Below are positions 1 to 8,808 of a stretch of DNA of 16,887 bases, piece by piece (the first letter of the stretch is position 1; each line of letters opens with the position of its first letter). Source of the DNA: Succinatimonas hippei (GTDB lineage: Bacteria; Pseudomonadota; Gammaproteobacteria; Enterobacterales; Succinivibrionaceae). Where the stretch lies: NCBI GenBank assembly GCA_004557545.1, contig SFGV01000043.1, positions 1-16,887 of the forward strand. The letters run 5' to 3'. Under the pieces are notes generated by a model. It did no database searches. It was not told the origin of the DNA and saw nothing but the letters and a program-made list of their open reading frames with translations. The translations under genes were made by a program, and so were the position numbers.

Positions 1-1180
1 TCTCTCAACCGCGGTCAGATAGCCAGTATGCAGTAAAAGTGACCACATGTCGCTGACATTGTGATTTGAGAGCATGTCATAATTAAGCTCGTCATTGACA
101 GTGATGGTGATCTCTTTGCCGTCAGACAAGTCCTGAAGGTTCTGGTTGTCTCTCTCACTTAAAAAGCCTACATAGCTTTTTATGGCTCTGGTTCCGGTAT
201 TCTCGGTATCAATCCAGTAATTGTCAGCGGTGATGTCTTCTGCTTTGTTTCTTTTTTTAAGCTTGATGGCGGCGCCTATGAAACTGCAGACATCCCAGGG
301 ACAGAATATTTCCTGATCATAAAAGCGGTAACCGTCGTAGTTTGCTTTTACAAGGTCAGCGTACTTGGACAAGTCAAACTCGTTCAGGAATTTCGTAGTC
401 TCATCGGAAGTAAAGCCCATGAGTGACGCGAATTCAGGATCTTTTGAGAGCACGGTGTTCGCGGTAAAGTTGTTAGCCCCGGTAAAGATGCTGTTCTTGG
501 CGACCTTAAGACATCCGGTCATTACGATTTTGTAAACAGTGTCACCGCTGGTTTTGAGTATGTCCAGAAACTGTGAGTAGAGAGTAACCATTCTGGAGTG
601 GTAGCCGTAAAGCTGGGCTTTGGCAAGCGGCACGTCATACTCGTCTATAAGCAGTATTACCTGACGTCCAAAATGCTTGAAGAGGACATTGCTTATAAAC
701 CTGAGAAACTCAGTGAGTTTAAAAAGATTTTTAGGTTCCAGAAGTTTATCTACACTAAGATAAATCCCAAACTGATTTTTCTCTTCATCACTTAATTTTG
801 GACTTTGTTTTAAATAGTCAAACTTGGTGGCTGTAGAGACAATAAGCGCCGCCATCTTCTGTACAGCCCACTCATAGCTCTCGCCGAACACGCTTTTCAG
901 TGTCATTGTCCTTCATGACATCAAGACCTTTGAACAAACGCTCCTGACGGCTGGTGTCTCCGGGGTTTTCCGGATTTACATTGAAAAACTCCTTGAACAT
1001 ATTCATGGTCAGAGTCTTGCCAAAGCGGCGGGGACGGGTAAAGAGTTTAATCTTGTCGATATTATCCTCAGAGGCAAATATCGGACGGAGGAAACGGGTT
1101 TTGTCTACATAATAGGCATTGCCATTTATGAAATCACTGAACTTTTCAGAGCCGGCGCTGACTTGTTTTGTAGACTTCAT
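1..1180 (-). pseudogene. AAA-ATPase-like / PD-(D/E)XK family protein, frameshifted and cut by the window edge
   Basis: The gene starts at ATG 1178-1180 behind a GGGGG-type ribosome site. The N-terminal frame carries the family entry (YVDKTRFL) and a Walker A loop (FTRPRRFGKT, about residues 48-57), then closes at TGA 872-874. From about position 900 down to base 1 a second frame stays open. It carries VFGESYEW, a Walker B strand (VILLIDEYDVPL, near 600-636), a TGCLKVAKNSIFTG segment and YDGYRF/CPWDV, all typical of the AAA-ATPase_like family (PF09820). That family usually ends in a PD-(D/E)XK nuclease-like domain, which would lie beyond the left edge. About a dozen residues usually found between the LFKGL helix and LKSV appear to be missing at 895-912, so I infer a small out-of-frame deletion. 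These genes are often multicopy in gut bacteria; their function is not established. A sequencing error could also explain the frameshift, but not the apparently missing residues. Confidence 0.75.
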
Positions 1181-1334
1181 GGTTGTCCCCCGGATTAAAT
1201 AGCTATCTTTACGCTTAAAAAGATTTGTTATTTCTGATCTTATGTTAGAAACGCTTACATCTCAAGCAAGCAGCGATTCTGAGCAATGGAGCAATAATTA
1301 TTTGGCCTGTCTTTATGACAGACTGACAAAATGA

Positions 1335-2276
1335 TTAAAGCTTCCAGCCCAATGAGGTTATTGGCTCACCTGGTTTTAGCGCGCCATTATCATCTGGAGA
1401 GCTGTCCTTTTGCAGGCTCTGGCTGTCATCTGATGGCTGTCCCAGAGCTTTAAGCGCGTTCCTGATCTTCGGGCTTACCTGACGCACCAGCTCAGCGCGG
1501 CGAAGGCTGACCCCGCCTGAAAGGATCTTGAGTGAGGCCTTGGCGCGTATGGCGTTTGGCAGCAGATCATCATCAGTAGCGTTTGAAGAACCGCACGCGA
1601 GCATCAGCACGCTCTTTGTGGCAAGCGGGCTGTTTTTCGGGCACACGCAGATGGTGAACGCCCCGTTTGTCAGCGCCAGATCCACAGCGCTCAGGCAGTC
1701 ACGGTCGGTGCCGTAAAGCGAGATCACCAAAAGAAGATCCTCCTGCCGAAGCGAGGCTGCGGCGCTTAATACGCTTTGAGGATCACTGTGAAACTCGCAG
1801 GCCATGCCAAGCGACAAAAGCTGATAGCGGAAATCCTGTCCCTCAGGGCGCGAAGCGCCCTGAGCGCAGATCACCACGCGTCTTGCCTGAGACACCACAT
1901 CAACACATCTTGCAAGTACCGTCTCATCAAGATCTCTCTGCAGATCCTTAAGGGCGCCGGAGGCGCTGAGCACCACCTTTCTTACTATGTCACCTACGCT
2001 GTCACCAGTGCGGATCCCGGGAGCTCTTCTCATGCCCTCCCCAAGATCCACCGACGCGGCTAGCGTCTGCTTGAAATCAGGAAAGCCGTTACAGCCAAAA
2101 CGGCGGCAGAACCTGAATACCGTAGGCTGGGATACCCCGGCGCGGCGTGCCAGATCCGCGATATTCTCACGTGAGCTTAAGACCGGATCATCTAAAACCG
2201 CCTTGGCCACAAGGCGCTCGGATTTTGACAGATCGGAAACCGCCGCGCTTACGCGGTCTAAGATCGCAGGCTGCAT
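1335..2276 (-). CDS. RpiR/HexR-family transcriptional regulator (HTH + SIS domain)
   Basis: A 313-residue cytoplasmic regulator. The N-terminal HTH_6 domain (about residues 1-75; SKSERLVAKAVLDDP, then a helix-turn-helix around 37-58 with VSQPTVFRFCRRFG and GFPDFK) is characteristic of the RpiR/HexR family. A SIS sugar-phosphate-binding domain follows at about 125-260. In the SIS loop the usual S-x-S/T-G-x-T pattern is modified to S186-L-Y-G-T190. A polar tail of about 40 residues extends past the normal SIS fold. The start ATG shares one base with the nagA stop (TGATG), so translation is probably coupled. Its position directly behind nagA suggests it senses an amino-sugar phosphate and controls amino-sugar genes (a role like MurR or NagR), but the ligand cannot be read from the sequence. 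It is the last gene of the run. Confidence 0.85.
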   Translation of the reverse strand: MQPAILDRVSAAVSDLSKSERLVAKAVLDDPVLSSRENIADLARRAGVSQPTVFRFCRRFGCNGFPDFKQTLAASVDLGEGMRRAPGIRTGDSVGDIVRKVVLSASGALKDLQRDLDETVLARCVDVVSQARRVVICAQGASRPEGQDFRYQLLSLGMACEFHSDPQSVLSAAASLRQEDLLLVISLYGTDRDCLSAVDLALTNGAFTICVCPKNSPLATKSVLMLACGSSNATDDDLLPNAIRAKASLKILSGGVSLRRAELVRQVSPKIRNALKALGQPSDDSQSLQKDSSPDDNGALKPGEPITSLGWKL

Positions 2277-3439
2277 CAGATCATGTCTCCCAGGTTCTTC
2301 ACATAACCGTTTTGCAACACGTAGTGAACCTTGAAATCATCATCAAAGATCACCAGATCCGCGATGTTGCCGCCAGCGATCTCTCCGACCTCCTGAAGTC
2401 CTATGACTCTGGCAGGCGCTGCGGTAGCCGCGTACAGCGCCTCATCCAGGGTAAAGCCGCAGCGCGTGGTGAGAAAACGCACGCCGTCCATCAGCACTAC
2501 CGAGGTACCGGCAAGACTGCCCTTGGAGTCAATAAGCCCTCTCTGGCGGTCAACAAAGACCTCGGTGCCGCCGATGCTGAAGGATCCGGGCTGCTTTTGC
2601 ATGCCGGTCACCGCCTGGGCGTCTGAGACTATATACATGTGATCGCCCATTACCCTGTGGATAAGCTTTACCATCGACGGGTGCACGTGACGGCCGTCGG
2701 CGATCACGCCGGCGTACACGTCAGGATCCTCAAAGGCGGCGCCGATTATTCCCGGATCACGTCCCACCATCGGTCTCATGCCATTGAAGATATGGGTTAC
2801 GCTGTGCACTCCGGCCTTGAACGCCGAAAGCGCCTCAAAATATGTAGCCGCGCTGTGGCCTACTGACAAGGTAATTCCCGCCCTCATCAACGCGATCATG
2901 TACTTGGGACGCACGATCTCGGGGGCGATGGTCATGTAGGCTATGATGTCCTTGTTCTTGATGATGTTCTGCAAATCAGCGTCCGTCATTCCCCTGATAT
3001 AGCTGTCAGGCTGAAAGCCCTTGTGAGCCGAGTTGATGAAAGGCCCCTCAAGATGAATCCCGGGGCACACCCCTGGGTGGTTGCCCTTGAAGATCATCAC
3101 CGACTCGATTGCCCGCGAGGTATTCTCGCGCGCCGATGATATAAGAGTCGGAACAAAGGTGGTGGTGCCGCGCTGGGTCTCAAAGGCGCGCATGGTCTCA
3201 AGCGTTTTGGTTGAAGGATCATTGGCAAAGGAAACCCCGTCACAGCCGTTTACCAGAAGATCGATAAACCCCGGCGACACATGCATGCCGTTTAAGTTGA
3301 TCTCCTCGGTGGTGCCGTTTTCAAGCAACGCCGGATCCATGGGGATGATGCGGTGATCGGATACCGCGAAATCAGTAGCACCCGCGAACTCCGGTGATGT
3401 GACGTGCAGCTGCGCGTTTCTGAAGATGGTTGCGCTCAT
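2276..3439 (-). CDS. nagA: N-acetylglucosamine-6-phosphate deacetylase
   Basis: Removes acetate from GlcNAc-6-phosphate to give glucosamine-6-phosphate, in the cytoplasm, for amino-sugar breakdown and cell-wall recycling. At 387 residues it is close to E. coli NagA (382). The amidohydrolase landmarks fall at the E. coli numbering: metal ligand E131 in HLEGPF, H195 in VGHSAAT, H216 in THIFNGM, and catalytic D273 in IVSDAQA. The GREPG-like substrate segment appears as GRDPGIIGAA (about 226-235). The C-terminus has the usual G-x-I-A-G-G-N-I-A-D-L-V-I end of the composite beta domain. A GGAGG site lies 5 bases before the ATG. It follows srmB by 33 bases and overlaps the RpiR-type regulator by one base. 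No nagB is present in the window, so the next catabolic step must be encoded elsewhere. Confidence 0.95.
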   Translation of the reverse strand: MSATIFRNAQLHVTSPEFAGATDFAVSDHRIIPMDPALLENGTTEEINLNGMHVSPGFIDLLVNGCDGVSFANDPSTKTLETMRAFETQRGTTTFVPTLISSARENTSRAIESVMIFKGNHPGVCPGIHLEGPFINSAHKGFQPDSYIRGMTDADLQNIIKNKDIIAYMTIAPEIVRPKYMIALMRAGITLSVGHSAATYFEALSAFKAGVHSVTHIFNGMRPMVGRDPGIIGAAFEDPDVYAGVIADGRHVHPSMVKLIHRVMGDHMYIVSDAQAVTGMQKQPGSFSIGGTEVFVDRQRGLIDSKGSLAGTSVVLMDGVRFLTTRCGFTLDEALYAATAAPARVIGLQEVGEIAGGNIADLVIFDDDFKVHYVLQNGYVKNLGDMI

Positions 3440-3472
3440 GGATCCTCCGCCTTCTTAAATTCTCAGCAAATC

Positions 3473-4846
3473 TTAAGCCTGAGGCTCTGCCTCTGGTCTC
3501 TCAGAGCCTGAGGTCCGGGCTTTTTTCTCCGCGGCCTCGGCTTTTTTACGCCGCTTTTCTGCGAAATCAGGCTTACCCTTGTTTTTCATCACGCGGTAGC
3601 GCTTTTTAAGATGGGGTTTTTTCTCCTCATCAGGGGTATGACGGTCAAACCCGCCCTTACCGCCCTTTGAGGCCCTGGCGCGCTTTTTGTCAGAGCGCCC
3701 GGCGGCTCCTTCATCTGACGGGAATTCCGCGCACACCCCTTTGATATGACGCTTTTCAATCTCGCGTCCCGTGTACCGTGAAATGCTGTCAAGAAGCCCG
3801 ATCTGCTCTTTTAACACGAAGAGCACCGAGACGCCCTTTCCGCCCGCCCTCGCGGTTCTGCCCGAGCGATGCGTGAAGATCGCTGCGTTTTGAGGCAGGT
3901 CAAAGTTGTAAACCGTAGCCACATCCGGAAGATCCAGCCCGCGGGCGGCGATATCGGTCGCTATCAGAATGTCGCACTCCCCGTTTATAAAACGCCTCGA
4001 GGCCGCCTCACGCTCTGACTGGCTCATATCGCCCTCAAGCGTCGCAACCTCAAAGCCCGCCTTGCGCAGCAAGGCTCTGACCAAAGCTACACGATCACGG
4101 GTTTTGACAAAGACTATGCTGCGAGAGCGCGTAGTAGTCATGAGCTTTACGAGCACCTGGCATTTCTGCTCATCCCCCGCGGTGTAATAGGCCCGGAGCT
4201 TAAGCTCCTCTGGCAGCTCTACGCCATCCCCTGAGAGAGCGCGCACCTCCTCGGGATCATTTAAGAGCTCGGAGGCAAAATGCCTGATCCCGGATCCCTC
4301 AAGGGTAGCCGAGAACAGCATGGTCTGACAGCGTGAGGCGCAGCTCCCGGCTATCTCGGTAACGTCATCGCGAAAGCCCATGTCAAGCATGCGGTCGGCC
4401 TCGTCTATGACCAGAACCTCGGCGTTACCAATGCTGAATTTGCCCTTGCGCAGAAACTCTAGCAGTCTGCCCGGGGTCGCCACTGTGATCGCGCGCTCAC
4501 GCTCAAGCTGGGCCTCGCGCCCGGCGCCGCCTATGATGGCCCCGCACTCAATCTCTGTTCCCTCACAAAGATCCGAAGCCTCCTTTGTAACCTGAAGGGC
4601 AAGCTCGCGCGAGGGCTCAATGATCACTGCCCGCACGCCTTCCCCCTGCTCCGAGGCAAGGCGGCTTATGATGGGAATAAGGAAAGCCCCGCTCTTGCCG
4701 GTTCCGGTGGGGGCGCCGCCTAACACGTCAGATCCTGACAGCGCCAGCGGCAGCACCTGCTCCTGTATCGGAGTAGGCCGCTCCCAGCCTTTTTTCTGAA
4801 TATTCTTTAAAAGAAACTCAGGCAGACTGAACTCTTCAAAGGTCAT
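3473..4846 (-). CDS. srmB: DEAD-box ATP-dependent RNA helicase, SrmB type
   Basis: A 457-residue DEAD-box helicase. Visible motifs are the Q-motif region (RPTPIQ, 23-28), motif I APTGTGKS (K51), motif Ia as EPSRELA (78-83), motif II DEAD (148-151) in VIDEADRMLDMGF, motif III SAT (179-181), motif V ATDIAARG and motif VI HRSGRTARAG (326-335). Beyond about 380 is a lysine/arginine-rich low-complexity tail with KKRYRVMKNKGK, which resembles the KKRHRDTKNIGK tail of E. coli SrmB and is the main reason for preferring SrmB over RhlE. SrmB helps assemble the large ribosomal subunit, so the tail probably binds rRNA. The start overlaps the sdhE stop by 4 bases (ATGA), indicating translational coupling. 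RhlE remains the alternative name. Confidence 0.85.
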   Translation of the reverse strand: MTFEEFSLPEFLLKNIQKKGWERPTPIQEQVLPLALSGSDVLGGAPTGTGKSGAFLIPIISRLASEQGEGVRAVIIEPSRELALQVTKEASDLCEGTEIECGAIIGGAGREAQLERERAITVATPGRLLEFLRKGKFSIGNAEVLVIDEADRMLDMGFRDDVTEIAGSCASRCQTMLFSATLEGSGIRHFASELLNDPEEVRALSGDGVELPEELKLRAYYTAGDEQKCQVLVKLMTTTRSRSIVFVKTRDRVALVRALLRKAGFEVATLEGDMSQSEREAASRRFINGECDILIATDIAARGLDLPDVATVYNFDLPQNAAIFTHRSGRTARAGGKGVSVLFVLKEQIGLLDSISRYTGREIEKRHIKGVCAEFPSDEGAAGRSDKKRARASKGGKGGFDRHTPDEEKKPHLKKRYRVMKNKGKPDFAEKRRKKAEAAEKKARTSGSERPEAEPQA

Positions 4847-5103
4847 TTGCTACCGCCCATTCTTTTAGCATGACAATCCCTGATGATCCCGATGATATGG
4901 CGTCTGCTTTCGCTGTCGGCCTGATCAGAACCGTCAAGCCACCTCACAAGCTGCAGATCGGTTGCCTCAAGCAGATCCTGATACTCCTTCAGGATCTGCT
5001 CGTCCATCTTTGGCAGATCCTCATCCACAAAAGGCAGCAGCATGAGATCAATCTCGCGCATGCCGCGGCGCGAATGCCATTTGACGCTTCCTGGTATCTG
5101 CAT
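4843..5103 (-). CDS. sdhE: FAD assembly factor SdhE (succinate dehydrogenase/fumarate reductase flavinylation)
   Basis: A small 86-residue protein with the family signature RRGMREIDLMLLPF at about 12-25 (the RGxxE motif), the WL pair (W54, L55) and overall length matching E. coli SdhE (88 residues). SdhE promotes covalent attachment of FAD to SdhA and FrdA in the cytoplasm. It was once called an antitoxin (CptB), and its usual partner ygfX/cptA is not next to it here. The gene starts 12 bases after the thyA stop, with a GAGG overlapping the thyA stop as the probable ribosome site, and ends inside the srmB start (ATGA). In an anaerobe the main client would probably be fumarate reductase, which is an inference. 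Confidence 0.9.
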   Translation of the reverse strand: MQIPGSVKWHSRRGMREIDLMLLPFVDEDLPKMDEQILKEYQDLLEATDLQLVRWLDGSDQADSESRRHIIGIIRDCHAKRMGGSK

Positions 5104-5115
5104 TTTCTTTGTGCC

Positions 5116-5910
5116 TCAAACCGAAACCGGCGCTTTGATCACAGGCCACGGATCGTATCCCGTGAGCTCAAAGTCATCGTATTTGTAATCAAAAACACTC
5201 TCAGGCACGCGCTTTATTTCCATATGGGGCAGCGCGCGCGGAGTGCGCGAGAGCTGTTCCTTTACCTGATCAAAATGGTTTTTGTAGATATGGGTATCCC
5301 CGCCGGTCCAGACAAAATCGCCGTACTCAAGCCCGCAAACTTTGGCGATCATCATGGTGAGCAATGAGTACTCGGCGATATTGAAGGGAACTCCCAAAAA
5401 CATGTCACAGCTTCTCTGATAGAGCTGGCATGACAGGGCGCCGTTTGCCACATAAAACTGATAGAGCGCGTGGCACGGCGGCAGCGCCATCTTGTCAAGA
5501 TCACCGGGGTTCCAGGCGCACACGATGATGCGGCGGGACTCAGGGTGGTGCTTTATAAGGTCAATGGCGTTGGCGAGCTGATCGATATGCCTGCCGTCCG
5601 GGGTTTCAAAATCACGCCACTGCTTGCCGTAGATCGGCCCCAGATCTCCGTTTTCATCAGCCCACTCGTTCCAGATCCTAACCCCGTTCTCTTTTAAATA
5701 GCCGATATTGGTAGAGCCGCTTATAAACCAGAGCAGCTCGTGAATGATGGATTTTAAATGGACTTTCTTGGTGGTAAGAAGCGGGAAACCGTCATTTAAG
5801 TGAAAGCGCATCTGCGTCCCGAAGATTGATCTGGTACCGGTTCCGGTTCTGTCCATGCGGTCAGTGCCCTCGTCCATGATCCTGCGCAGAAGGTCAAGAT
5901 ATACTTTCAT
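5116..5910 (-). CDS. thyA: Thymidylate synthase
   Basis: Makes dTMP from dUMP with methylenetetrahydrofolate as methyl donor and reductant. Its length, 264 residues, is identical to that of E. coli ThyA. The nucleophile C146 lies in LPPCHALYQFYV, the dUMP phosphate-binding arginine in LYQRSCDMFLGVPFN (about 164-177), the dUMP-binding asparagine is N177, and the folate-binding C-terminus ends in APVSV. An AGGA ribosome site is 7 bases before the ATG. The gene follows ptsP after 79 bases. In E. coli lgt lies between these two genes, and there is no room for it here. It leads a tight set with sdhE (12-base gap) and srmB. Confidence 0.97.
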   Translation of the reverse strand: MKVYLDLLRRIMDEGTDRMDRTGTGTRSIFGTQMRFHLNDGFPLLTTKKVHLKSIIHELLWFISGSTNIGYLKENGVRIWNEWADENGDLGPIYGKQWRDFETPDGRHIDQLANAIDLIKHHPESRRIIVCAWNPGDLDKMALPPCHALYQFYVANGALSCQLYQRSCDMFLGVPFNIAEYSLLTMMIAKVCGLEYGDFVWTGGDTHIYKNHFDQVKEQLSRTPRALPHMEIKRVPESVFDYKYDDFELTGYDPWPVIKAPVSV

Positions 5911-5989
5911 CGATATTCCTAATAGCTGTTAAATTTATTGTTGTTCTGTTGTTGTTTTAACTTTTTATTTAATCTTTAAAAAAGCCCGC

Positions 5990-8278
5990 TTAGTCATCAG
6001 ACGGGATATGCTTGGCTCCCGCTGGCATCACTACCCGCCCAAGCCCCACGCTCTGAGCGTAGTCAAGGTAGAGCTTTCTTATATCCTCTGAATGGCAGAG
6101 CTTAAGCGCCTTCTCACCTATCTCTTTGAGATCCTTTATGCTCAACCGGCGCACCGTGTAGCGCACCCGGGCAATCTCGGAGTAGTTCATCGAAAGCTCG
6201 GTGTAGCCTAAAGAGAGCAACATCATCGCGTCAAGCGGGTTTCCGGCGATCTCGCCACAAACCGTGATCGGCACGTTACGCGCCTCAGCCTTGTCGCAAA
6301 GCTGCTTTAAGCAGCGCACCACCGCCGGGTGGAAGGGCTCGAAGAATCTCGCCACCTTCTGATTGCCGCGGTCAACCGCCAGCAGATACTGCATCAGATC
6401 GTTTGATCCTATGGAGACGAAATCAACCAGCTCCAGGATCTCGTCCATCATGTATATGACGGCCGGTACCTCAAGCATCACGCCGAATTTGGGCATCGGG
6501 ATCTCTTTTCCGGTCTGATCTTCAACTTCCTTTACGACCTGGGTCAGAAGGCGCTTGCAGGTAACCACCTCCGAGAGTCTTGAGACCATAGGGATCATGA
6601 TTGAGAGGTTGTGGAACTCACTGTGGGCGATGATCATGGCCCGAAGCTGGGTCTTCAGGATCTGAGGCTGATCGATGGTAATACGCACGCCGCGCCAGCC
6701 CAGGGCCGGATTTACCTCCTCAATTGGGAGATAGCTTAAAGCCTTGTCACCGCCCACATCCAATGTGCGCATGGTGACGTTCTGGGAGTGGAACTGCTTT
6801 AATACCGAGCGGTACCAGGAGATCTGCTGCTGCTCACCGGGCAGTGACCCGGTCATCATGAAGGAGATCTCGGTGCGGTACAGACCTACCCCATCCGTCT
6901 GCTCTGGCAGATCCGTCATCTCCTCGTGGGACAGACCGGCATTGAGCTCGACTTTTACGTGCGTCCCGTCGGTGGTGACCGCCTCCTTGAACTTCTCCTT
7001 TGAGAACAGATCCTCCTGCTCGCGTCCTGAGAGCATCATCTGGCGGTACTCGCTGACAACGCTCTCTGAAGGGTCAACCAGGATCTCAGCGTTCATGCCG
7101 TCAACTATAACGGTGTGGCCATTGAGGCTGTTGATATCAAAGTGCAGTCCTGACACGGAAGGGATCCCCAGATCTCTTGCCAGTACCGAGGTGTGGGAGT
7201 TGGCCGCGCTCTCCATTGAAATAAAACCGCAGACGCGGTAGCGTTTGAGCTCAGCTACCAGAGCGGCGGGCAGGGATCTTACCGCCAGGATCACGTCCTC
7301 CTTGAGCTCGGGGGCGCGGGAGGTGAAATTCATCAGTCTTGAGATGATGATCTCTGACATATCCCTGAGGTCAAGATAGTTGTCACGCTCATCATTCTGT
7401 CTTAAATCGGCGAGCCTTCTCTCGGTAACCGTCTTTACCGCGGAGGCCGCGGTAAGCCCGTTTGCCATGATCTCGGTATCAACCTCATCCTGAAAGGTGG
7501 TGTCGTCAAGCAGACTGCCATAACCTGAGACATACCCGAAAGCGGCGTCCTTCTTACCGTTCTCGCTCATATGCAGGGTATTGAGATCCATCTCGGTCTG
7601 AAGCTGGAACAGGCTCTGGTGGAAGAGCTCCTGCTGCACCTCAGGCTCCTTGGTGTGCGATACCGTGATGTCAGATAACTGAACCTCAGGCTGCCACACC
7701 ACCGCCTTGGCGATGGCTATGCCTCCGGTGCCCTGCTCTCCCACGTAGGTCTGCACGGCGCCTGAGGTATTGTCCTTCTCGCTTCTTGATACGGCTATGA
7801 TGGAGGCTATCTGCGCGCTTAAGGTCACGAGGAAGGATTCCTCCACCGGGCCAAACTGCCGGCGCTCCTTACTCTGAATAACCAGCACTCCCAGGAGCAC
7901 GCCCTGGTTTAGCACCGGAACGCCCAGAAATGAGAAGAACTCGTCCTCCCCAACCTCAGGCAGATATTTGAATTTGGGATCAGAGGGCGCGTCCGCGAGA
8001 TCCAGGAGCTCCTGCTTTTCGCCTACCGATCCTACAAGCCCCTCGCCCATGCGCAGTCTTGCCTTGCCCACGGCCTGCTTTGACAGACCGTCGGTTGCCG
8101 CGAGCTTTAAATACTCGCCAGGGTTGTCCGCCAGATAAAGCGAGCAGCAGTCAGCTCCCGTGGCTTTGCGTATGCTGACCACCAGAAGCGACATGGCGTC
8201 CTCAAGCGTGCTCTGCACCGAGACATTCTCGGTGATTTGCCTGAGCGCCAGCAGCATGTGACTTTGTCTGTCGTCCAT
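5990..8278 (-). CDS. ptsP: Phosphoenolpyruvate-protein phosphotransferase of the nitrogen PTS (EI-Ntr)
   Basis: First enzyme of the nitrogen-related phosphotransferase system: it autophosphorylates from PEP and passes phosphate to NPr (PtsO). At 762 residues it has the EI-Ntr architecture: an N-terminal GAF sensor domain (about 1-165), the phospho-histidine swivel domain with H362 in SHTSVLARDLG, and the PEP-binding barrel. The barrel carries VGLYRTEISFM (464-474), RTLDVGGDK (504-512), E603 in MLEVPA, GSNDLMQY (624-631) and active-site C674 in TVCGEIAGNP. The GAF domain separates it from sugar-type PtsI. It is preceded by AGGAGA at good spacing and overlaps the rppH stop by one base. A weak CCCG/CGGG hairpin followed by six U lies at its 3' end (minus strand, 6005 down to 5978), so some transcripts may stop before thyA. 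Confidence 0.95.
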   Translation of the reverse strand: MDDRQSHMLLALRQITENVSVQSTLEDAMSLLVVSIRKATGADCCSLYLADNPGEYLKLAATDGLSKQAVGKARLRMGEGLVGSVGEKQELLDLADAPSDPKFKYLPEVGEDEFFSFLGVPVLNQGVLLGVLVIQSKERRQFGPVEESFLVTLSAQIASIIAVSRSEKDNTSGAVQTYVGEQGTGGIAIAKAVVWQPEVQLSDITVSHTKEPEVQQELFHQSLFQLQTEMDLNTLHMSENGKKDAAFGYVSGYGSLLDDTTFQDEVDTEIMANGLTAASAVKTVTERRLADLRQNDERDNYLDLRDMSEIIISRLMNFTSRAPELKEDVILAVRSLPAALVAELKRYRVCGFISMESAANSHTSVLARDLGIPSVSGLHFDINSLNGHTVIVDGMNAEILVDPSESVVSEYRQMMLSGREQEDLFSKEKFKEAVTTDGTHVKVELNAGLSHEEMTDLPEQTDGVGLYRTEISFMMTGSLPGEQQQISWYRSVLKQFHSQNVTMRTLDVGGDKALSYLPIEEVNPALGWRGVRITIDQPQILKTQLRAMIIAHSEFHNLSIMIPMVSRLSEVVTCKRLLTQVVKEVEDQTGKEIPMPKFGVMLEVPAVIYMMDEILELVDFVSIGSNDLMQYLLAVDRGNQKVARFFEPFHPAVVRCLKQLCDKAEARNVPITVCGEIAGNPLDAMMLLSLGYTELSMNYSEIARVRYTVRRLSIKDLKEIGEKALKLCHSEDIRKLYLDYAQSVGLGRVVMPAGAKHIPSDD

Positions 8279-8799
8279 CAGTGTTCTCCTCGTTTTTTGA
8301 CCCGCGCCAGGGCGCGTGCCATCCCGAACAGCACAATCTGAGAGAACTCAGAGAGCACCGTGCGGTAAACATCCCTTTTGAATGCCACGACCTGTCTTAC
8401 CGGATACCAGTACGATACCCAGCGCCAACCGTCAAACTCCGGGTGTCCCCGGCGGTCAAACTCTATGTGCTTCTGCCTGTCCTTGCGGAGCATCAGCAGG
8501 AACCATTTCTGTTTCTGGCCTATGCACACGGGCTTTTCGTTCCAGCGCACCAGGCGTTTGGGAAGGCGGTAGCGCAGCCAGCTCTTTGAAGATCCGATCA
8601 GCACTACCTCGTCTTTTTTAAGCCCAAGCTCCTCATAGAGCTCTCTGTACATCGCCTCTTCAGGGGTTTCCCCCGGATCTACTCCACCCTGGGGAAACTG
8701 CCAGGAGTTTTGTCTTATCCTCCTGGCCCACAACAGTTGACCTTTGCGGTTGCAGATCACTATGCCGACATTCAGCCTGTATCCGTCTCTGTCTATCAA
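8278..8799 (-). CDS. rppH: RNA 5'-pyrophosphohydrolase (Nudix)
   Basis: Removes pyrophosphate from the 5' end of mRNA and so triggers RNase E-dependent decay. The Nudix box GX5EX7REUXEEXGU runs from GGVDPGETPEEA to YRELYEELGL, and the rest (WLRYRLPKRLVRW, CIGQKQKWFLL, EFDGWRWVSYWYPVRQVVAFKRDVYR) is close to E. coli RppH throughout. I place the start at TTG 8797-8799: it aligns with the E. coli start (LIDRDGYR against MIDDDGYR), gives 173 residues against 176, and has GAGG five bases upstream. An in-frame ATG at 8839-8841 would add 14 residues but has no ribosome site, and lies only about 13 bases from the predicted -10 box. First gene of the run; its stop overlaps the ptsP start. Confidence 0.93.
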   Translation of the reverse strand: MIDRDGYRLNVGIVICNRKGQLLWARRIRQNSWQFPQGGVDPGETPEEAMYRELYEELGLKKDEVVLIGSSKSWLRYRLPKRLVRWNEKPVCIGQKQKWFLLMLRKDRQKHIEFDRRGHPEFDGWRWVSYWYPVRQVVAFKRDVYRTVLSEFSQIVLFGMARALARVKKRGEH

Positions 8800-8804
8800 A
8801 ACCG

Positions 8805-8808
8805 CCTC
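8805..8808 (-). promoter_or_regulatory. Ribosome binding site that supports a TTG start for rppH
   Basis: The minus strand reads GAGG, five bases, then TTG. The competing upstream ATG (8839-8841) is preceded by AACACAAGTAT with no Shine-Dalgarno match. This favours the shorter rppH reading frame. Confidence 0.5.

Noticed and set aside
1306..1323. Short CTGTC/GACAG hairpin just downstream of the RpiR-type gene
   Set aside because: Only a 5-bp stem with no U-run after it on the minus strand; too weak to call a terminator.
4870..5367. 165-codon plus-strand open frame across sdhE and thyA
   Set aside because: Antisense shadow of two clear genes.
6744..7241. 165-codon plus-strand open frame inside ptsP
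   Set aside because: Fully antisense to a well-conserved gene; the translation shows no domain-like pattern.
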